64,000 nt of DNA from Methylobacterium planeticum (GCF_008806345.1 NZ_VZZJ01000016.1:57472-121471), one strand, 5' to 3'; counted from the stretch's first letter, positions 32,881 through 41,828 are shown. Numbers and translations are program-made. The notes: generated by a model not told the origin, from the letters alone.

Positions 32881-35223
32881 ATGCCCCGCGCTACCTCCGC
32901 CCGTCTTCAGCCCGCCGCGCCGCAGCAGGAGGGCTTGGCCCTCGCTCAGGTGACGGGCCTGCTCAGGCGCTCCTGGGCCTGGATCGCCGTTCCGACCCTC
33001 GTCGTCGGCATCGCGGCGGTGGCCTTCGTGCAGGTGGTGCCTCCCCGCTTCACCGGCGAAGCCAAGATCCTGCTGGAGAGCCGCGACACCGCCTTCACCC
33101 GCACCGCGCAGGAGCGCGGCGAGCAGCCCGCCCCGATCGACGAGCAGGCGGTGGCGAGCCAGGTCCAGGTCGTGATGTCCCGCGATCTCGCCCGGGAGGC
33201 GATCCGGCGGCTCAAGCTCGTCGGCAACCCGGAATTCGACCCCGCCGTCGACGGCGTCGGCCCGATCCAGCGCACCCTGATGCTGATCGGGCTGGCCAAG
33301 AACCCGCTGGAGCGTCCGCCCGAGGATCGCGTCCTCGACACCTATTTCGACCGGCTCCTCGTCTTCCCGGCCGGCAAGTCGCGCATCCTCACGATCGAGT
33401 TCCGCTCGAAGGACCCGGTCCTCGCAGCCCAGGCCGCCAACACCATCGCGGAACTCTACATCGCCTCGCTCGAGGCCGCGAAGGTCGACACGGCCCGCTA
33501 CGCCTCGACCTGGCTCGGCGGCAACATCGAGGCCCTGCGCAGCCGTGTGTCCGAGGCCGAGGCCAAGGTCGAGGCCTTCCGCGCCAGGAACGGCCTGATC
33601 GCCTCCGGCGGCAGCGCCGGCCAGCCCCTGAACGGCCAGCAGCTCAGCGAATTGTCGAGCCAGCTCTCCCAGGCCCGCACCGTGAAGGCGGACCTCGCCG
33701 GCCGGGTGAAGCTGATCAAGGAGATGATCAAGGACGGGCGCGCCTTCGAGATCCCGGACGTCGCCAACAACGAGCTGATCCGGCGCGTCGTCGAGAGCCG
33801 CATCACCCTGCGGGGGCAGCTCGCCCTGGAATCCCGCACGCTGCTGCCGGCCCACCCGCGCATCAAGGAACTCAGCGCGCAGGTCACCGACCTCGACCAG
33901 CAGATCAAGGCCGCCGCCGAGCGCGTGGTGCGCACCCTCGAGAACGACGCCAAGATCGCGGGCGCCCGCGTCGATAGCCTGCAGGCCACCGTCGACGGCC
34001 AGCGCGACGTCGTCGCCAAGGGCAACACCAGCGAGGTGCAGCTGCGCGCCCTCGAGCGCGAGGCCAAGGCCCAGCGCGAGCAGTTGGAATCCTACCTCTC
34101 CCGCTACCGCGAGGCCGCCGCCCGCGACGCCGAGAGCGCGACGCCCGCCGATGCCCGCATCGTCTCGCGGGCAGTGACGCCCGAGACGCCCTCCTTCCCC
34201 AAGAAGCTGCCGATCATCGGCTTCGCCTCGCTGCTGGCCTTCCTGTTCGCGGCCGGCGCCGTGATCGCGCGGCATCTCCTGGCGAGCCCGGCCGGCGGGG
34301 CCTCGGCGGCCGGACAGGACAGGACCGGGGAGGCGGCACCCGAGGCCGCCGCCCGCGCCGAGCCTACGCCGTTCAGCTTCCCGGAAGCCGCGCCGCCGTC
34401 CTCCTGGCCGGTCGTTCCGGGTCTGGCCGCCTTCGAGCAGGGTTACCGGGGGGAGGCCGTCGCCAAGCGGACGGTCCCTGCGCCGGCGCCGAAGCCGGAT
34501 CTCAAGCCCAAGCCGGATCTCAAGCGCACGCCGGTGGACGCGCCGGCCACGGAGGCCGCGCCCTTCGATCTCGATCCGCTCATCGCCCGCCTGCGCGACG
34601 CGCCGGCGATCGCCGGTGGACGCGGCGTCCTCGTGGTCGAGACCGGCACGAGCCGGCAGAACGGCCCCGGTCCCGCGCGGAACCGTGGAGCAAGCCTCGC
34701 CGAGAGCCTCGCCGAGGCGCTCTCGCCCGGGTCCCGCGCGCTCATCGTCGATCTCAACGGGCCGGCCTCCGGCCCCGACGCTCCGGGCCTGACCGATCTC
34801 GTCGCCGGCGATGCGGCCTTCCTCGACGTGATCCAGTCGATGCCGGGCTCCCGCCTGCATCGGATCGCGCGCGGCTTCGTCGAGACGGAGGTCCTTCTCG
34901 AGGAGCCCCAGGCGCTGGCGATTTCCCTCGACGCGATGGCCGAAGCCTACGATTGGGTGGTCTGTCGCCTGCGGTTCCGGGCAGGCCAAGGCGCGCGCGC
35001 GCTCCTGGCGGCGGTCGCCGCCCGCATGGACGGCGTCGTGATCGCCTCGAATGCCGAGGCCGACGATCCGGACCTCGTCGCCCTCTACGGGCTCGCCGAG
35101 GATGCGGGGGCCGGTCAGGTGCTGGTGGCGCAGGACCACGTCGTGCAGGAGCAGGTCGACGAGCGCCCGGACCGGCAGAGCCTCGACGCGGCGGACATGC
35201 CGCTGCGCCTCTCGGCCGCCTGA
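32881..35223 (+). CDS. Wzc/GumC-like polysaccharide chain-length protein with degenerate kinase half
   Basis: Inner-membrane polysaccharide co-polymerase of 780 residues. The Wzz domain starts after about 30 residues with helix one (SWAWIAVPTLVVGIAAVAFVQV), followed by a long periplasmic coiled-coil region (about 190-425) and helix two (LPIIGFASLLAFLFAAGAVIA, about 440-462). The cytoplasmic C-terminal half resembles a BY-kinase/ParA-like fold: VLVVETGTS replaces Walker A without the GKS/T lysine, ALIVDLNG keeps the second acidic motif, and the terminal Tyr cluster is absent. It is probably kinase-dead. Start ATG 32881 is preferred over TTG 32863. It diverges from the Wza-like gene. Confidence 0.88.
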   Translation: MPRATSARLQPAAPQQEGLALAQVTGLLRRSWAWIAVPTLVVGIAAVAFVQVVPPRFTGEAKILLESRDTAFTRTAQERGEQPAPIDEQAVASQVQVVMSRDLAREAIRRLKLVGNPEFDPAVDGVGPIQRTLMLIGLAKNPLERPPEDRVLDTYFDRLLVFPAGKSRILTIEFRSKDPVLAAQAANTIAELYIASLEAAKVDTARYASTWLGGNIEALRSRVSEAEAKVEAFRARNGLIASGGSAGQPLNGQQLSELSSQLSQARTVKADLAGRVKLIKEMIKDGRAFEIPDVANNELIRRVVESRITLRGQLALESRTLLPAHPRIKELSAQVTDLDQQIKAAAERVVRTLENDAKIAGARVDSLQATVDGQRDVVAKGNTSEVQLRALEREAKAQREQLESYLSRYREAAARDAESATPADARIVSRAVTPETPSFPKKLPIIGFASLLAFLFAAGAVIARHLLASPAGGASAAGQDRTGEAAPEAAARAEPTPFSFPEAAPPSSWPVVPGLAAFEQGYRGEAVAKRTVPAPAPKPDLKPKPDLKRTPVDAPATEAAPFDLDPLIARLRDAPAIAGGRGVLVVETGTSRQNGPGPARNRGASLAESLAEALSPGSRALIVDLNGPASGPDAPGLTDLVAGDAAFLDVIQSMPGSRLHRIARGFVETEVLLEEPQALAISLDAMAEAYDWVVCRLRFRAGQGARALLAAVAARMDGVVIASNAEADDPDLVALYGLAEDAGAGQVLVAQDHVVQEQVDERPDRQSLDAADMPLRLSAA

Positions 35224-35249
35224 GGCGCAGCCCCGGCGAGGAGCAACCG

Positions 35250-35270
35250 GGGCCGGCGCAGTGCCGGCCC
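35250..35270 (+). terminator. Hairpin between convergent genes
   Basis: A perfect 8-base stem (GGGCCGGC, 35250-35257, with GCCGGCCC, 35263-35270) with a 5-base loop is followed by TT. It lies in the 62-base gap where the Wzc-like and acetyltransferase genes converge. Confidence 0.45.
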
Positions 35271-35285
35271 TTCGCCTGTGGAGCC

Positions 35286-36485
35286 TCAGCCGGCCCGCAG
35301 GCGGCGGGCCTTCAGGACGAGGGCCCACAGGCGCGGATCGCGCTTGATCCGCATCTTCAGGCGGTTGAGCCCGCGCGCGGCGAGGCCCTGGATGTGCCCG
35401 CGCATCGTCACCGGGATCGTCACGGTGACGAGCTCGATGGTCTCGTCGCAGATGCTCGCCTTGTAGCGCGCCTCGCCGACCCCGAGATCGAAGCTGCGCC
35501 GCCCGCGCGCCGTCTGATCGCGCACGAGATGATGGAGCAGCAGGTCGCCGGGGCTCGAACGAGCGATCTCCGGATCCGCGTCGAAGGCCGTCATCATGCC
35601 GCTGAAGCGCTCCGCGTTCACGGCGCCGCCGAAGGTGGCGAGCACGCGTCCGCTGTCGCGGGCGACGAGGGCGTGGATCTCGACCGCCGGTTGGCCCGCC
35701 TGGCCATCCGGCTGGGCCGCCCGCTTCAGGAAGCGGCGGATCGGCGCCTCCGCGTAGGGATCGCGGATCCCGAGGCCCGCGAAGCGAGCGGATTTCTGGG
35801 CGTAGAAGGCCGAGAGAAAGGTCGAGAGCTCGTACTCCGAGGCTGCGCAGCGATACTCCAGCGGGCCGACCGTCTCGACGAGGCGCTTCTCCTTCGAGCG
35901 CAGCTTCTTCCGGGCATCCGCGCTGAAGACGCGGCGCATCGTCGCCTCGGGATCGGGACCGAGCGTGAGCCCGTAGCCGTCGCTCGGCGCGGCCGTGCCG
36001 CCGAGGCCGAGCGGATTGTCCGTCCCGTCCCAGGTCCGGGGCTGGTGAGCCAGGACGTAGACGTCGATTCCAGCCTCGCGGCCGACCTCGACGAGGAGCG
36101 CCCGCAGGTCCTCCGCGCGGATCGCCGCGGCGTCCCGAGTGGCGAACAGGGGCAGATGGTAGTTGGCGTGGTCCCCGCCCACGACGCGAGCGACGCGCGC
36201 GCCGCGCTCGCGCGTCACCGTCAGGGGCAGGAGGAGCCGCGGGCGGCCGCCTTCCTCCCGCAGGACGATCACCCGCAGCGTGCCCTCGGAGGCGTCTGCC
36301 GCCAGGAAGGGCGCGACCCAGTCGAAGCGTTGGTAGGGCGTGCCGAGGCGGTCCGGCCCCGCCTCGATGCTGCGCCAGAGGGCTTCGACGGCGGCGAGGT
36401 CGGTCCAGACCTCCGCCGTCAGACCGCCATGCATCCGTTCCTTGGCCATGCGGGTTCCCCCCACAGCATGGACGAGAACTGTCAT
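35286..36485 (-). CDS. CelD/BcsL-type acetyltransferase (GNAT/FemAB-like)
   Basis: Cytoplasmic acyltransferase of 399 residues with the CelD/BioF2-like GNAT domain found beside polysaccharide genes. Visible parts: TPYQRFDWVAPFLAADA and RLLLPLTVTRERGARVARVVGG (N-terminal lobe), then SFDLGVGEARYKASICDETIELVTVTIPV near the C-terminus. The likely role is acylation of exopolysaccharide precursors; substrate unknown. ATG 36485 (MTVLVHAVGG) is the earliest start. MAKERMHGG at residue 13 is an alternative and would align better with relatives. It is convergent with the Wzc-like gene. Confidence 0.8.
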   Translation of the reverse strand: MTVLVHAVGGTRMAKERMHGGLTAEVWTDLAAVEALWRSIEAGPDRLGTPYQRFDWVAPFLAADASEGTLRVIVLREEGGRPRLLLPLTVTRERGARVARVVGGDHANYHLPLFATRDAAAIRAEDLRALLVEVGREAGIDVYVLAHQPRTWDGTDNPLGLGGTAAPSDGYGLTLGPDPEATMRRVFSADARKKLRSKEKRLVETVGPLEYRCAASEYELSTFLSAFYAQKSARFAGLGIRDPYAEAPIRRFLKRAAQPDGQAGQPAVEIHALVARDSGRVLATFGGAVNAERFSGMMTAFDADPEIARSSPGDLLLHHLVRDQTARGRRSFDLGVGEARYKASICDETIELVTVTIPVTMRGHIQGLAARGLNRLKMRIKRDPRLWALVLKARRLRAG

Positions 36486-36647
36486 TTCCGTCGTCCCCTC
36501 AACATGTGCCGAAGGAATAGGGCCTCGGGCCCTTAACCGCCGTGTACGGCCCGGAACGATCTCGGGGCGTGGGTAACGAAACCTTGTCGGTTGCGGCCGT
36601 AAGGCTCGGCCGACGGGTCCGAGCCGGCCCGCCTACGGGCCGCCGCC

Positions 36648-37706
36648 ATGCTCTCCTCGCGAAACCGCCACCGTCTGCTCGAGGCCGGCTTCGAGGTGAT
36701 CTCGGCGACCGGGGCGGACCGCTGGCTCGCCCCGGCGGCGCGGGGCCTCGGGGTGATTCTGACCTTCCATCATGTCAGGCCCGAGCCGCCCGCAGCCTTC
36801 GCGCCGAACCACATCCTCAGCATCTCGCCGGATTTCCTCGACCTCACCCTGACGAGCCTGCGCGCCCGCGGCTTCGCCATCGTCGGGCTTGACGCGGTGC
36901 CCGAGCGCCTGGCGAACCCCGAGCCCGGGGCGCCCTTCGCGGTCCTGACCTTCGACGACGGCTATCGCGACAACGTCGAGCACGCCCTGCCGGTCCTGCG
37001 CCGCCACGGGGCGCCCTGGACCCTGTTCGTCACCAGCGATTTCGCGAACCAGCGCGGGCGCCTGTGGTGGATCGAGCTGGAGCGGGCCATCGCCCGGCTC
37101 GACCGGGTCCGGATCGGGGGCGCCGCGCCCCTCGATCTGCCCGCGCGCGATCCTGAGGAGAAGCTGGCGGCGTTCGACGGCGTCTATCGCCACCTGCGGG
37201 GCGGCCCGGAATCGCGGCTCCTCGACGTCATCGCGGATCTTTGCCGGCAGGCGGGCTTTCCGGAAGGTGGGGTGGCGGGGGAACTCTGCCTCACTTGGGA
37301 CGAGATCCGCGACCTCGGCGGCGATCCGGCGGTGACGATCGGTACTCATACCCGCACCCACCCGATGCTGGCCAAGCACCCGGCGGACGCGGCGCGCCGC
37401 GAGATCGCGGAGGGGCGCGACCGCATTGAAGCCGAACTCGGGCGGCCGATCCGCCACCTGTCCTTCCCGGTGGGGGATCGAACCTCGGCGGGAGCGCGGG
37501 AATTTTCGACGGCGCGCGAACTCGGCTTCGCCACCGCCGTGACGACCCGGCCGGGCCACCTCTTCGCCGAGCACGGCGCGCATCTCCACGCCCTGCCGCG
37601 GGTCTCCGTCAACGGCCTGCATCAGTCGCGGGCCGCCCTCGCGGGACTGCTCTCGGGGGTGCCGTTCCTGGCCTGGAACCGCGGCCGGCGCCTCAACGTC
37701 GCTTGA
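36648..37706 (+). CDS. Polysaccharide deacetylase family protein
   Basis: NodB-homology carbohydrate esterase of 352 residues. Motif 1 is FAVLTFDDGYRDNVEHALPVL (the DD pair for base and metal), and the metal-binding His pair is in TIGTHTRTHPML (HxxxH-like). Later RHLSFPVGD replaces the usual R-x-F-R-x-P-Y motif. There is no signal peptide, so it may act on a lipid-linked substrate or be cytoplasmic. It lies in the polysaccharide region and probably removes N-acetyl groups from the exopolymer or its precursor. ATG 36648 starts MLSSRNRHRLLEAGFE. The gene ends 12 bases from a convergent gene. Confidence 0.88.
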   Translation: MLSSRNRHRLLEAGFEVISATGADRWLAPAARGLGVILTFHHVRPEPPAAFAPNHILSISPDFLDLTLTSLRARGFAIVGLDAVPERLANPEPGAPFAVLTFDDGYRDNVEHALPVLRRHGAPWTLFVTSDFANQRGRLWWIELERAIARLDRVRIGGAAPLDLPARDPEEKLAAFDGVYRHLRGGPESRLLDVIADLCRQAGFPEGGVAGELCLTWDEIRDLGGDPAVTIGTHTRTHPMLAKHPADAARREIAEGRDRIEAELGRPIRHLSFPVGDRTSAGAREFSTARELGFATAVTTRPGHLFAEHGAHLHALPRVSVNGLHQSRAALAGLLSGVPFLAWNRGRRLNVA

Positions 37707-37718
37707 ATCCGGAACGCC

Positions 37719-38087
37719 TCAGCGCCGGCGGCGGCGGCGATAGCTGCGGCTCTCGTCCGAGCCGGCCGTGAAGACCGCGCTCTGGCGGCCGCGCCGCGCC
37801 CGGTAGCGCCCGCGCCGGCTCCGGCCGACCTCGGGCGCCGGATCCTCGGCCACCGGAATGGCCGCCGCCGCCGTCGAGACGGGCGCGGGCCCGGCGCCGC
37901 CGTCGCCGCCCGCGATGTTCTTGGCCGCGGGGCCGAACATCGAGAGGCATTGATTGTAGGCGAGATCGTTCTTGAGACGCTCGCAATCGTTGACCGAGCG
38001 GGGCGTGTCCTGCGCCAGGGCCGGCGGGACCAGGATCAGGCAGAAGAGGCCGGCGAAGCCGAGGCGGCTCTGGAACGGGCGTGGCAT
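37719..38087 (-). CDS. Secreted protein of unknown function with arginine-rich tail
   Basis: Exported protein of 122 residues. Signal peptide about 1-25 (LGFAGLFCLILVPPALAQ), then a short cysteine-bearing segment VNDCERLKNDLAYNQCLSMFGPAAKNIAG, an Ala/Pro linker and a basic tail of alternating Arg, Ser and Tyr ending in a run of six Arg. The two cysteines 12 residues apart may form a disulfide. The basic tail might bind nucleic acid or anionic envelope polymer. Not recognised as a named family. Confidence 0.65.
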   Translation of the reverse strand: MPRPFQSRLGFAGLFCLILVPPALAQDTPRSVNDCERLKNDLAYNQCLSMFGPAAKNIAGGDGGAGPAPVSTAAAAIPVAEDPAPEVGRSRRGRYRARRGRQSAVFTAGSDESRSYRRRRRR

Positions 38088-38182
38088 GGATCGGCTTTGC
38101 GGAGGGTTTCGGGAATTCCCAGGAAGGCAGGGCTGCTTCTCGGCCCGGAGTGCGGCGAAAACGCGGGCGCCACCGCCGAAAC

Positions 38183-38389
38183 TCACCGGTCGGGCCGCTC
38201 CATCCACCGGATCACCGGCATCAGGGGGAAGATCCAGGCGATCCCGAGCAGGCAGTACAGCACGGTCTGGATCAAGGCCGGCGCCTGAGAGATCCGGCTG
38301 TCGGCGATCGCCATGGCGAGCGGCGCGTAGAGGATCACGAAGGCCAGGATGCCGATCGTGCCGATCAGGCTGCGGGTGCGGCGGCGCAT
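38183..38389 (-). CDS. DUF2842 small membrane protein
   Basis: Membrane protein of 68 residues with two helices (SLIGTIGILAFVILYAPLAMAIA and VLYCLLGIAWIFPLMPVIRWM), matching the DUF2842 family of alphaproteobacteria. That family has no known function and often lies beside cytochrome oxidase assembly genes. Here it faces heme A synthase. The start MRRRTRSLIG at 38389 gives the usual family length, and the Arg cluster sets the cytoplasmic side. Upstream 38390-38752 is gene-free. Confidence 0.85.
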   Translation of the reverse strand: MRRRTRSLIGTIGILAFVILYAPLAMAIADSRISQAPALIQTVLYCLLGIAWIFPLMPVIRWMERPDR

Positions 38390-38752
38390 CGGGTCCCTCG
38401 TCGGATGGTCCGCGCCGGTCGCGGGCGCGGCGGCCCGGCCCTTGGACGACGCGGCCGGGCGTTGGGGTGAACAGGCCTCGGCGGACCGTGCGATCCGGTG
38501 ATCCCCCGAGCGCGCCAGGGCTAATCGCCCGCGCCCCCGAAGGCAACGTCCCCACGGGGTCGCAGACCGCGCGACGGCCCGCCGCCGGTCGCCGCCAGGC
38601 CCGGGTGCGGCACCGCCGGGCGTTGCTCCCCGGGTCGCCTTTGCCTAACTCACGCTCACGCGATCCTGAGTTCCACCCGACACCGGACCCTGCGGCGATG
38701 GTCCGCCGCCCGGCGGCGGACCCGTCGGCCGACCGACAGACGAGACCCCGCC
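38390..38752. promoter_or_regulatory. Divergent DUF2842/ctaA region with a strong leader hairpin
   Basis: Gene-free 363 bases with promoters for both flanking genes presumed inside. The clearest element is a perfect 10-base inverted repeat with a 3-base loop at 38700-38722 (GGTCCGCCGC, CCG, GCGGCGGACC), ending 30 bases before the ctaA ATG. In the ctaA transcript it would be a very stable hairpin just ahead of the ribosome-binding region. No U tract follows, so it is not a plain terminator. Confidence 0.5.
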
Positions 38753-39874
38753 ATGATGCCAACCGCCACCGGAGCCCACGGACCGAACCGCAGCCGGGCT
38801 GTCCGCAGCTGGCTCTATCTGCTGGCCGCCCTCGTGGTCGCGATGGTGGCGGTGGGCGGCGCGACCCGCCTGACGGGATCCGGCCTGTCCATCACCGAGT
38901 GGCGGCCCGTGACCGGCGCGGTGCCGCCTCTCTCCGCCGAGGCCTGGACGGCGGAATTCGAGAAGTACAAGGACACGCCACAATACCGGATCCTCAACCA
39001 GGGCATGGGCCTGTCCGACTTCAAGGTTCTCTACGGCTGGGAATGGGGCCACCGCCTGCTCGGGCGCATCGTCGGGCTGGCCTTCTTCCTGCCTCTGGCC
39101 TGGTTCTGGTGGCGCGGATATCTTAGCCGCCGCCTCGGACTGGGACTGCTCGGGCTCGGCATCCTCGGCGGCCTGCAGGGCGCCATCGGCTGGATCATGG
39201 TCGCGTCGGGCCTGCAGCCCGGCATGACCGCGGTGGCCCCGATCAAGCTCGCACTCCACCTCACCACCGCAAGCCTGATCCTGGCTGGCCTCGTCTGGCT
39301 GGCCGCCGGCGAGCGGAACGAGGCAATCACCCCGGCCCCGGCGCGCCTGCGGGCGGGCGCCTACGCCCTGCCGGCCCTCGTCCTCGTGCAGATCTTCCTC
39401 GGCGGCCTCGTGGCCGGGTCGCATGCGGGCCTCGTCTACAACACCTGGCCGACCATGAACGGCGACCTGATCCCGCCGGTCGAGGGCCTGTTCGTGGTCA
39501 GCCCCTGGATCGAGAACTTCGTCGACAACGTCACCCTGGTGCAGTTCAACCACCGGATGACGGCCTATCTGCTCGTCGTCGTCGCGATCCTGCATGCCCT
39601 CGATGCCGCGACGAGCCGGCCCGGCACCGGCTCGGCCCGGCGCGCCGTCGGCATCGCCGGCCTCACCCTGGCGCAGGCGGCCTTAGGGATCACCGCGCTC
39701 CTGCTCGCGGTTCCGCTCTGGGCCGCGCTCGCCCATCAGGTCTTCGCCATGGCAGTGCTGACCATGGCGGTGGTGCAGGCCCGGCTGAGCCGCGGCACGG
39801 TCGTTGCGAAAGCCCGGACGGGGGTTCCGGAGACGGCGTTCGGCTACGAAGCAATGTCGGTTCGGCGTGCTTGA
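38753..39874 (+). CDS. ctaA: Heme A synthase (COX15/CtaA)
   Basis: Inner-membrane enzyme of 373 residues that hydroxylates the methyl group of heme O to make heme A for cytochrome c oxidase. It has eight hydrophobic helices and the conserved His-bearing segments WEWGHRLLGRIVGLAFFLPL, IKLALHLTTASLILAGLVWL and NFVDNVTLVQFNHRMTAYLL. The N-terminal VGGATRLTGSGLSITEWRPVTGAVPPL is the family hallmark of the alphaproteobacterial type 2 form. ATG 38753 is directly followed by a second ATG; either may be used. Confidence 0.95.
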   Translation: MMPTATGAHGPNRSRAVRSWLYLLAALVVAMVAVGGATRLTGSGLSITEWRPVTGAVPPLSAEAWTAEFEKYKDTPQYRILNQGMGLSDFKVLYGWEWGHRLLGRIVGLAFFLPLAWFWWRGYLSRRLGLGLLGLGILGGLQGAIGWIMVASGLQPGMTAVAPIKLALHLTTASLILAGLVWLAAGERNEAITPAPARLRAGAYALPALVLVQIFLGGLVAGSHAGLVYNTWPTMNGDLIPPVEGLFVVSPWIENFVDNVTLVQFNHRMTAYLLVVVAILHALDAATSRPGTGSARRAVGIAGLTLAQAALGITALLLAVPLWAALAHQVFAMAVLTMAVVQARLSRGTVVAKARTGVPETAFGYEAMSVRRA

Positions 39875-40024
39875 GGCGCCTTTGCTTCGCGGCGAAGTGT
39901 CTCGCAATGCACAAATCTTCACCATTTCGGGTGATTTCTGTGGGAATTAGGATCACACGGTAGTTACCCGCGGGAACGACTTGGAGGGTTCGTGCTTAGC
40001 TTCCGCAGAATGCAGGAGGCAGTG

Positions 40025-40708
40025 ATGTTCCTTGCGGAGGATGGAAGACCGGCGGGCCTGACTTGGAATTACTCGCGGCGCGAGATGTTCGCCGACGGTG
40101 TGGTTCATTGTATCGGAGTGGCGTTCGGACTTGCGGCATCTGTCGCTCTGGTTGCGACAGCTGCCGCAACCCAGATCGGATGGGGTGTTCGAGCCTCGGT
40201 GATCGTCTACGCGGCGGCCCTGGTCTCGATGCTTGCAGTCTCGGCGACCTACAATCTTTATCCCGTCAGTCCTCGCAAGTGGCTCCTGCGTCGCGCCGAC
40301 CACGCTCTGATCTACCTGATGATCGCCGGCACCTACACGCCCCTGGTCGCGCTGGTGGGCACCGGCGCCAAGGCCTACGCGCTCCTTGCCTTCATCTGGA
40401 TCGTCGCCGGCATCGGCATCGCCGTGAAGCTCCTGCTGCCCGGCCGCTTCGACCGCCTCTCGATCGCCCTCTACCTGATGCTCGGCTGGAGTGGCCTCTT
40501 CGCGTACGAATCCGTGATCGCGGTGCTGCAGCCCACCGCCTTGTGGCTGCTCGCCATCGGCGGCCTGCTCTACTCGATCGGCGTGATATTCCACGTCTGG
40601 CGCAACCTGCCGTTCCAGAATGCGATCTGGCACGCCTTCGTGCTGGTGGCCACGGCCTGCCATTTCGGCACCGTCTGGGCGAGCCTCACCGGAGTCGCGG
40701 CGGCCTGA
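40025..40708 (+). CDS. Hemolysin III (PAQR-like) membrane protein
   Basis: Seven-helix membrane protein of 227 residues in the HlyIII/YqfA family. It has the conserved N-terminal FADGVVHCIGVAFGLAA, then SATYNLYPVSPRKWLLRRADHALIYLMIAGTYTPL and the C-terminal NAIWHAFVLVATACHF. The three His-bearing motifs match the zinc site of PAQR relatives. The function in bacteria is not settled; a ceramidase-like or lipid-related role is suggested for the superfamily. Start ATG 40025 has AGGAGG 5 bases upstream. GTG 39992, with GGAGGG, is a rival 11 codons earlier. Confidence 0.88.
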   Translation: MFLAEDGRPAGLTWNYSRREMFADGVVHCIGVAFGLAASVALVATAAATQIGWGVRASVIVYAAALVSMLAVSATYNLYPVSPRKWLLRRADHALIYLMIAGTYTPLVALVGTGAKAYALLAFIWIVAGIGIAVKLLLPGRFDRLSIALYLMLGWSGLFAYESVIAVLQPTALWLLAIGGLLYSIGVIFHVWRNLPFQNAIWHAFVLVATACHFGTVWASLTGVAAA

Positions 40709-40730
40709 CGGGCATCCGCATGGTGAGACA

Positions 40731-40775
40731 AACCGAGAGGGGCCGGACCGCGCCGCGGTCCGGCCCCTCTCGGTT
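40731..40775. terminator. Bidirectional terminator: 22-base perfect inverted repeat
   Basis: Arms at 40731-40752 and 40754-40775 are perfect reverse complements over 22 bases with only one base between them, in the 93-base gap where the HlyIII-like and the following minus-strand gene converge. The stem can form in transcripts from either side. There is no long U tract, but its position and strength support a shared terminator. Confidence 0.72.
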
Positions 40776-40801
40776 CAGATGCGTCGCGCTGCCCGCTTCG
40801 T

Positions 40802-41467
40802 TCAGGGCCGGGCGTTCCAGGGATTGATCACCCGCATGGAGGCGACCTCGGCCTGTTGCGCCGCCGGAACGGCGTCACGCGGGGCCTTGCGCAGGCGCGC
40901 CAGAACTTTGCGCGCCTCGTCGGCCGGGAGGGCGCCGACCGGCGCGATCATGGCCGCGAGCAGGCGGCGCGTCTTCTTGTCGACGCGGGACGACGTGTCG
41001 ACGGCCTCGAACTCGTGCATCGCGTGGCGCTTGTCGGGATTGCCGGTGAAGACCCGGGCCCCGTCCTTGAGCACCACGATGTCGCCCGGCCGCAGGGTCT
41101 CGTCCCGCATGAGAGCAGCCGCAGGGCCGGCCTTCATGTCGAGGGGCGTCTGCCGGTCGGTGATCCTCACCTTCAGGGGCTCGGGCTTCGGCAGGGCGGC
41201 GTAGCGGATCTTGGGCCGGAGCCGCGCGCCCTCGGACCGCCGGTCGTGGCGCCGGCCGTAATAGCGCTCGGGCGAGGGCATCTGCACCTCGGCGGGTTGC
41301 TGCGCCTGCTGCGCGGCCTGGCCACCGCCGAAGAGTTGCTGGAACAGGCCGCCGAGCCCGCCTCCGTCCTGCGCGTGAACGCTCGCGACGGTCCCGACGA
41401 GCAGGCAGGTCGAGGCCAGCACCACGAGGGCGCGGCGCGGCACGTGGCGGGTCAAGGTCGCTGGCAT
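40802..41467 (-). CDS. Secreted protein of unknown function (221 aa)
   Basis: Exported protein of 221 residues. Signal peptide about 1-33 (RALVVLASTCLLVGTVASVHAQ), then a Gly/Gln-rich linker (GGLGGLFQQLFGGGQAAQQAQQ), PSPERYYGRRHDRRS and a C-terminal domain with LRPGDIVVLKDGARVFTGNPDKRHAMHEFEAVD, ending VINPWNARP. The middle resembles SH3-like surface segments, but I do not recognise a named family. ATG 41467 follows GGAGGGA; an upstream ATG would add 17 residues before the signal. Likely periplasmic. Confidence 0.75.
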   Translation of the reverse strand: MPATLTRHVPRRALVVLASTCLLVGTVASVHAQDGGGLGGLFQQLFGGGQAAQQAQQPAEVQMPSPERYYGRRHDRRSEGARLRPKIRYAALPKPEPLKVRITDRQTPLDMKAGPAAALMRDETLRPGDIVVLKDGARVFTGNPDKRHAMHEFEAVDTSSRVDKKTRRLLAAMIAPVGALPADEARKVLARLRKAPRDAVPAAQQAEVASMRVINPWNARP

Positions 41468-41567
41468 CGGTCCCTCCGGAAGGATCCGCGCGCCTGCGGC
41501 GCGACGTCTCACCTTCAACGGAGGGTTAATCGAGACAGTTCCGATACAATCAGGAGATTAAAGCGTC

Positions 41568-41828
41568 CTAGCTCGAACTGCCGCTCGGCGCGGCCTCGTC
41601 ACCCTCACCGATGCAGTCGAGGGCGCGCTCCACGGCGCTCACCGCGTCGAGGAGGTTCTGGACCGTGCGCTCGACCTCGAGGGCAGGGCGCCCCATCGCG
41701 GCGGCGCGCGAGCTGAGATCCTCCAGCTGCTCCAGCAAGTCGAGGAGATCACCCGCGACGGCGACCACCTCGCAGCGCGCGAGTTGCGCAGCGGGTTGGC
41801 GCTGGCGGAAGGGCAGGACATTGCTCAT
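41568..41828 (-). CDS. Small acidic helical protein of unknown function (86 aa)
   Basis: Cytoplasmic protein of 86 residues starting MSNVLPFRQRQ, a start seen in several small alphaproteobacterial regulators. A long amphipathic helical stretch (about residues 20-72, VAGDLLDLLEQLEDLSSRAA and VERTVQNLLDAVSAVERAL) suggests a helical hairpin or coiled coil. It is acidic overall. No family was recognised. Upstream lies a 226-base gap shared with a divergent lipoprotein gene. Confidence 0.6.
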   Translation of the reverse strand: MSNVLPFRQRQPAAQLARCEVVAVAGDLLDLLEQLEDLSSRAAAMGRPALEVERTVQNLLDAVSAVERALDCIGEGDEAAPSGSSS

